Assembly (NCBI GenBank): GCA_964506325.1
Contig: CAZDLO010000142.1
Location: 1-7,764, forward strand
Reading direction: 5' to 3'
Source of the DNA: CAINVV01 sp964506325
GTDB taxonomy: Bacteria; Bacteroidota; Bacteroidia; Bacteroidales; Prolixibacteraceae
DNA: 7,764 bases
In this document: piece by piece, positions 6,001 to 7,764 of the stretch
How positions within the stretch are numbered: the stretch's first letter is position 1
How the letters are laid out: every line of letters begins with the position of its first letter
Position numbers and translations under genes: made by a program
Notes under the pieces: model-generated
What the model saw: only the letters and a program-made list of their open reading frames with translations
Told to the model about the DNA's origin: nothing
Databases searched by the model: none

Positions 6001-7695
6001 TTAAGATTTAGAATTGATCTTTTTTAGAACCCTTTTCTGAATTTGATTACACCGCCGGATAGTCTCCTTCTCCAGTAGTTCAGCCGCGTGCAGGGTTTCT
6101 TCAACCAATGAGGAATCAACGAGGTCTGCCGCATTGATCCGGATATTTAAAAGGGCACCGGATACGGCAGTCCTGAGACAAAGTGCCCCGACCGCCACAT
6201 CGCTGGCCGAGTTTGGATTTCCGGTTTCAGCCATTTTCCCGAGCAATTCCATCGATCCGGCAGCAATTTTCATTACCCTGTAGGGTGCGTCAATGGCATT
6301 CAATGTTGCCTCATGAATCGCTTTTTTGCGTAACTCTTTCTGGTCCGGTGTATCTTTCGGCAAGCCAAAGGCATCCATTACACCGTTGAAAGCCTGCGTA
6401 TCCTCATCGACCAAGGCAAGCAATGACTCATAAGCCATCTTACCCTGCTCCGCATGATCGGAAAATTCTTTCCACTGTTCGTCCCACCCGCGTTTGTGTG
6501 CAGAAAGGTTGGCAACCATCGATCCAAGTGCGGCACCCATTGCACCAACGGCCGCAGAGACCGAACCGCCACCCGGGGCAGGTGATTCCGAAGCAGTTTC
6601 ACCGGTAAATTTCCGGAGAGATAAATCAACGAGCTGGTCTTTCGGTTCATCTCTCAGCAAATATTCAATGATCCTTTTTTCAGGGTCAAACGGAGCTAGT
6701 TCATTGAGCCCCAGGGAATGGACGTCCATTTCAATTATTTCTTCATCAGGAATTCCTGTGGAACGTTTTTGTTTGTGCAGAAAATATTTCCCGGCTTCAA
6801 TCATGCACTGCAGAGGTACCACGCCAATCAGTTCCGATCCTGTTACCCTGACACCCTTTTCTGCAGCTCTTTCACAAACCTCGTCGAATGCGGCATGAAC
6901 AGGGGTTACGGTGATATCGGTCAGATTCATGGAAATCTGGGCCATACGATATTCCTTGATAAACCATCCAATGGCCCTGACCTTTTTCAGAGTACCCGGA
7001 ATCCGGATGGGATCTCCGTTTTTGTCCTTGACTATCCTGCCCGTAACAGGATCACCCTCCCGCAGGATTCTGCCGGCCTCCCTCACATCGAAGGCAATGG
7101 AATTGGCACGCCTGACTGATGTTGTGTTCAGATTGATGTTGTAGGCTATCAGGAAGTTTCTGGCACCAATGGCGACTGCGCCGGCTCTGGCATTGAATGC
7201 GGCAGGACCGAAGTCAGGCTTCCATTCCGCAGAGACGATCCTGGCGGGAAGCCCCTCGTATTCACCCGACCGGCAGCTTGCAAGGCTCTGCCGTTTGGGC
7301 TCATAGGCTGCCTGTTCGTAACAATAGACAGGAATTTGCAATTCCTCCCCGACCCTTTTGGCCAATGCCCTTGCGTATTCGACGGTCTCTTCCATGCTGA
7401 TACCTGATACCGGCACCAGCGGACAGACATCCGTTGCGCCGAACCGGGGATGTTCGCCAGTATGGTGTCGCATGTCGATTAGTTCAGAGGCCTTTTTTAT
7501 GGAGAGGAAAGCTGCCTCCACTACTGCCTCAGGTTCTCCGGCAAAAGTTACCACTGTGCGGTTGGTGGCATATCCCGGGTCCACATTGAGCAATTTGATA
7601 CCCGGCACCTTTTCAATGACTTCAGTGATCAGCCTGATGACTTCAAGTTCCCTGCCTTCAGAGAAATTCGGAACACACTCAATGATTTTTTGCAT
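6001..7695 (-). CDS. ftcD: Bifunctional glutamate formimidoyltransferase / formimidoyl-THF cyclodeaminase
   Basis: Cytoplasmic enzyme of histidine degradation. It moves the formimino group of N-formimino-L-glutamate to tetrahydrofolate, releasing glutamate, then cyclises and deaminates 5-formimino-THF to 5,10-methenyl-THF and ammonia. The N-terminal formiminotransferase (about 1-300) begins with the family start IIECVPNFSEG and carries HHTGEHPRFGATDV (77-90), in which His82 matches the catalytic His82 described for porcine FTCD. FNARAGAVAIGARNFLIAYN (167-186) opens the second subdomain. A linker (about 305-350) leads to the cyclodeaminase domain (about 353-560), with the loops SPAPGGGSVSAAVGAMGAAL (371-390) and GNPNSASDVAVGA (492-504). 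At 564 residues it is full length, slightly longer than the mammalian enzyme, and both activities look intact. Other hut genes are not in the window but could lie beyond its right edge. The PBP gene follows 96 bp downstream. Confidence 0.97.
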   Translation of the reverse strand: MQKIIECVPNFSEGRELEVIRLITEVIEKVPGIKLLNVDPGYATNRTVVTFAGEPEAVVEAAFLSIKKASELIDMRHHTGEHPRFGATDVCPLVPVSGISMEETVEYARALAKRVGEELQIPVYCYEQAAYEPKRQSLASCRSGEYEGLPARIVSAEWKPDFGPAAFNARAGAVAIGARNFLIAYNINLNTTSVRRANSIAFDVREAGRILREGDPVTGRIVKDKNGDPIRIPGTLKKVRAIGWFIKEYRMAQISMNLTDITVTPVHAAFDEVCERAAEKGVRVTGSELIGVVPLQCMIEAGKYFLHKQKRSTGIPDEEIIEMDVHSLGLNELAPFDPEKRIIEYLLRDEPKDQLVDLSLRKFTGETASESPAPGGGSVSAAVGAMGAALGSMVANLSAHKRGWDEQWKEFSDHAEQGKMAYESLLALVDEDTQAFNGVMDAFGLPKDTPDQKELRKKAIHEATLNAIDAPYRVMKIAAGSMELLGKMAETGNPNSASDVAVGALCLRTAVSGALLNIRINAADLVDSSLVEETLHAAELLEKETIRRCNQIQKRVLKKINSKS

Positions 7696-7713
7696 GGGGC
7701 GGAATTAGTATTT

Positions 7714-7741
7714 ATAATTTATGAGTTATGAGTTAGGAGTG
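7714..7741. repeat. Short 7-bp tandem repeat upstream of ftcD
   Basis: Two perfect copies of ATGAGTT (7721-7727 and 7728-7734) are flanked by degenerate copies ATAATTT (7714-7720) and AGGAGTG (7735-7741). The repeat lies 19-46 bp before the ftcD start, where a promoter or leader would be. No TAnnTTTG element is visible here. It may be a slippage-derived microsatellite without function. Confidence 0.5.
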
Positions 7742-7764
7742 GGCGGCCAATTTTCCAGACTCCG

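Noticed and set aside
6003..6021. Inverted repeat AAGAT/ATCTT with a T-run at the end of ftcD as a terminator
   Set aside because: The T-run follows on the plus strand, where no gene reads in. In the ftcD direction it is a weak 5-bp stem with no trailing Ts.
6378..7708. Open frames of 61-134 codons in other frames of ftcD, on both strands
   Set aside because: FtcD is full length with motifs throughout; these frames are shadows.

Overview
The window looks like a piece of a Bacteroidota (Bacteroidales-like) chromosome. The evidence is an ECF sigma factor followed by a FecR anti-sigma factor with the C-terminal extension typical of this phylum, an STN plus carboxypeptidase-regulatory-like envelope protein, a TAnnTTTG-type promoter in front of a tRNA gene, and few Shine-Dalgarno sequences. 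A run of ten Ns shows that this is a draft assembly.

Layout. Positions 3-86 (minus) hold a tRNA-Leu(CAA), with a convincing Bacteroidota-type promoter just upstream at 113-142. A 210-bp divergent spacer separates it from a three-gene plus-strand cluster: ECF sigma factor (297-932), FecR-type anti-sigma factor (1042-2034), and a 490-residue exported protein with an STN domain, a carboxypeptidase-regulatory-like domain and a conserved domain of unknown function (2076-3548). The cluster meets, tail to tail and only 3 bp away, a class A penicillin-binding protein (3552-5904, minus) that is interrupted by the assembly gap at 4902-4911. Upstream of it on the same strand is a complete bifunctional FtcD (6001-7695), the last step of histidine breakdown through formiminoglutamate. 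Only 69 bp of sequence lie beyond it.

How the genes fit together. The sigma, anti-sigma and STN genes look like a cell-surface signalling module: an outer-envelope sensor touches the periplasmic part of FecR, which releases the sigma factor. In the usual Fec/Sus layout the STN domain is the front end of a TonB-dependent outer-membrane receptor. Here it sits on a soluble-looking exported protein far too short to carry the barrel. This is the most interesting feature of the window. The PBP and FtcD are housekeeping or catabolic genes with no evident functional tie to the module.

Other points of note are a T8 tract in the sigma gene, where one base more or less would remove an atypical C-terminal tail; a similar sequence motif in the leaders of the sigma and FecR genes; and a reading-frame argument that the ten Ns stand for a multiple of three bases, probably nine.
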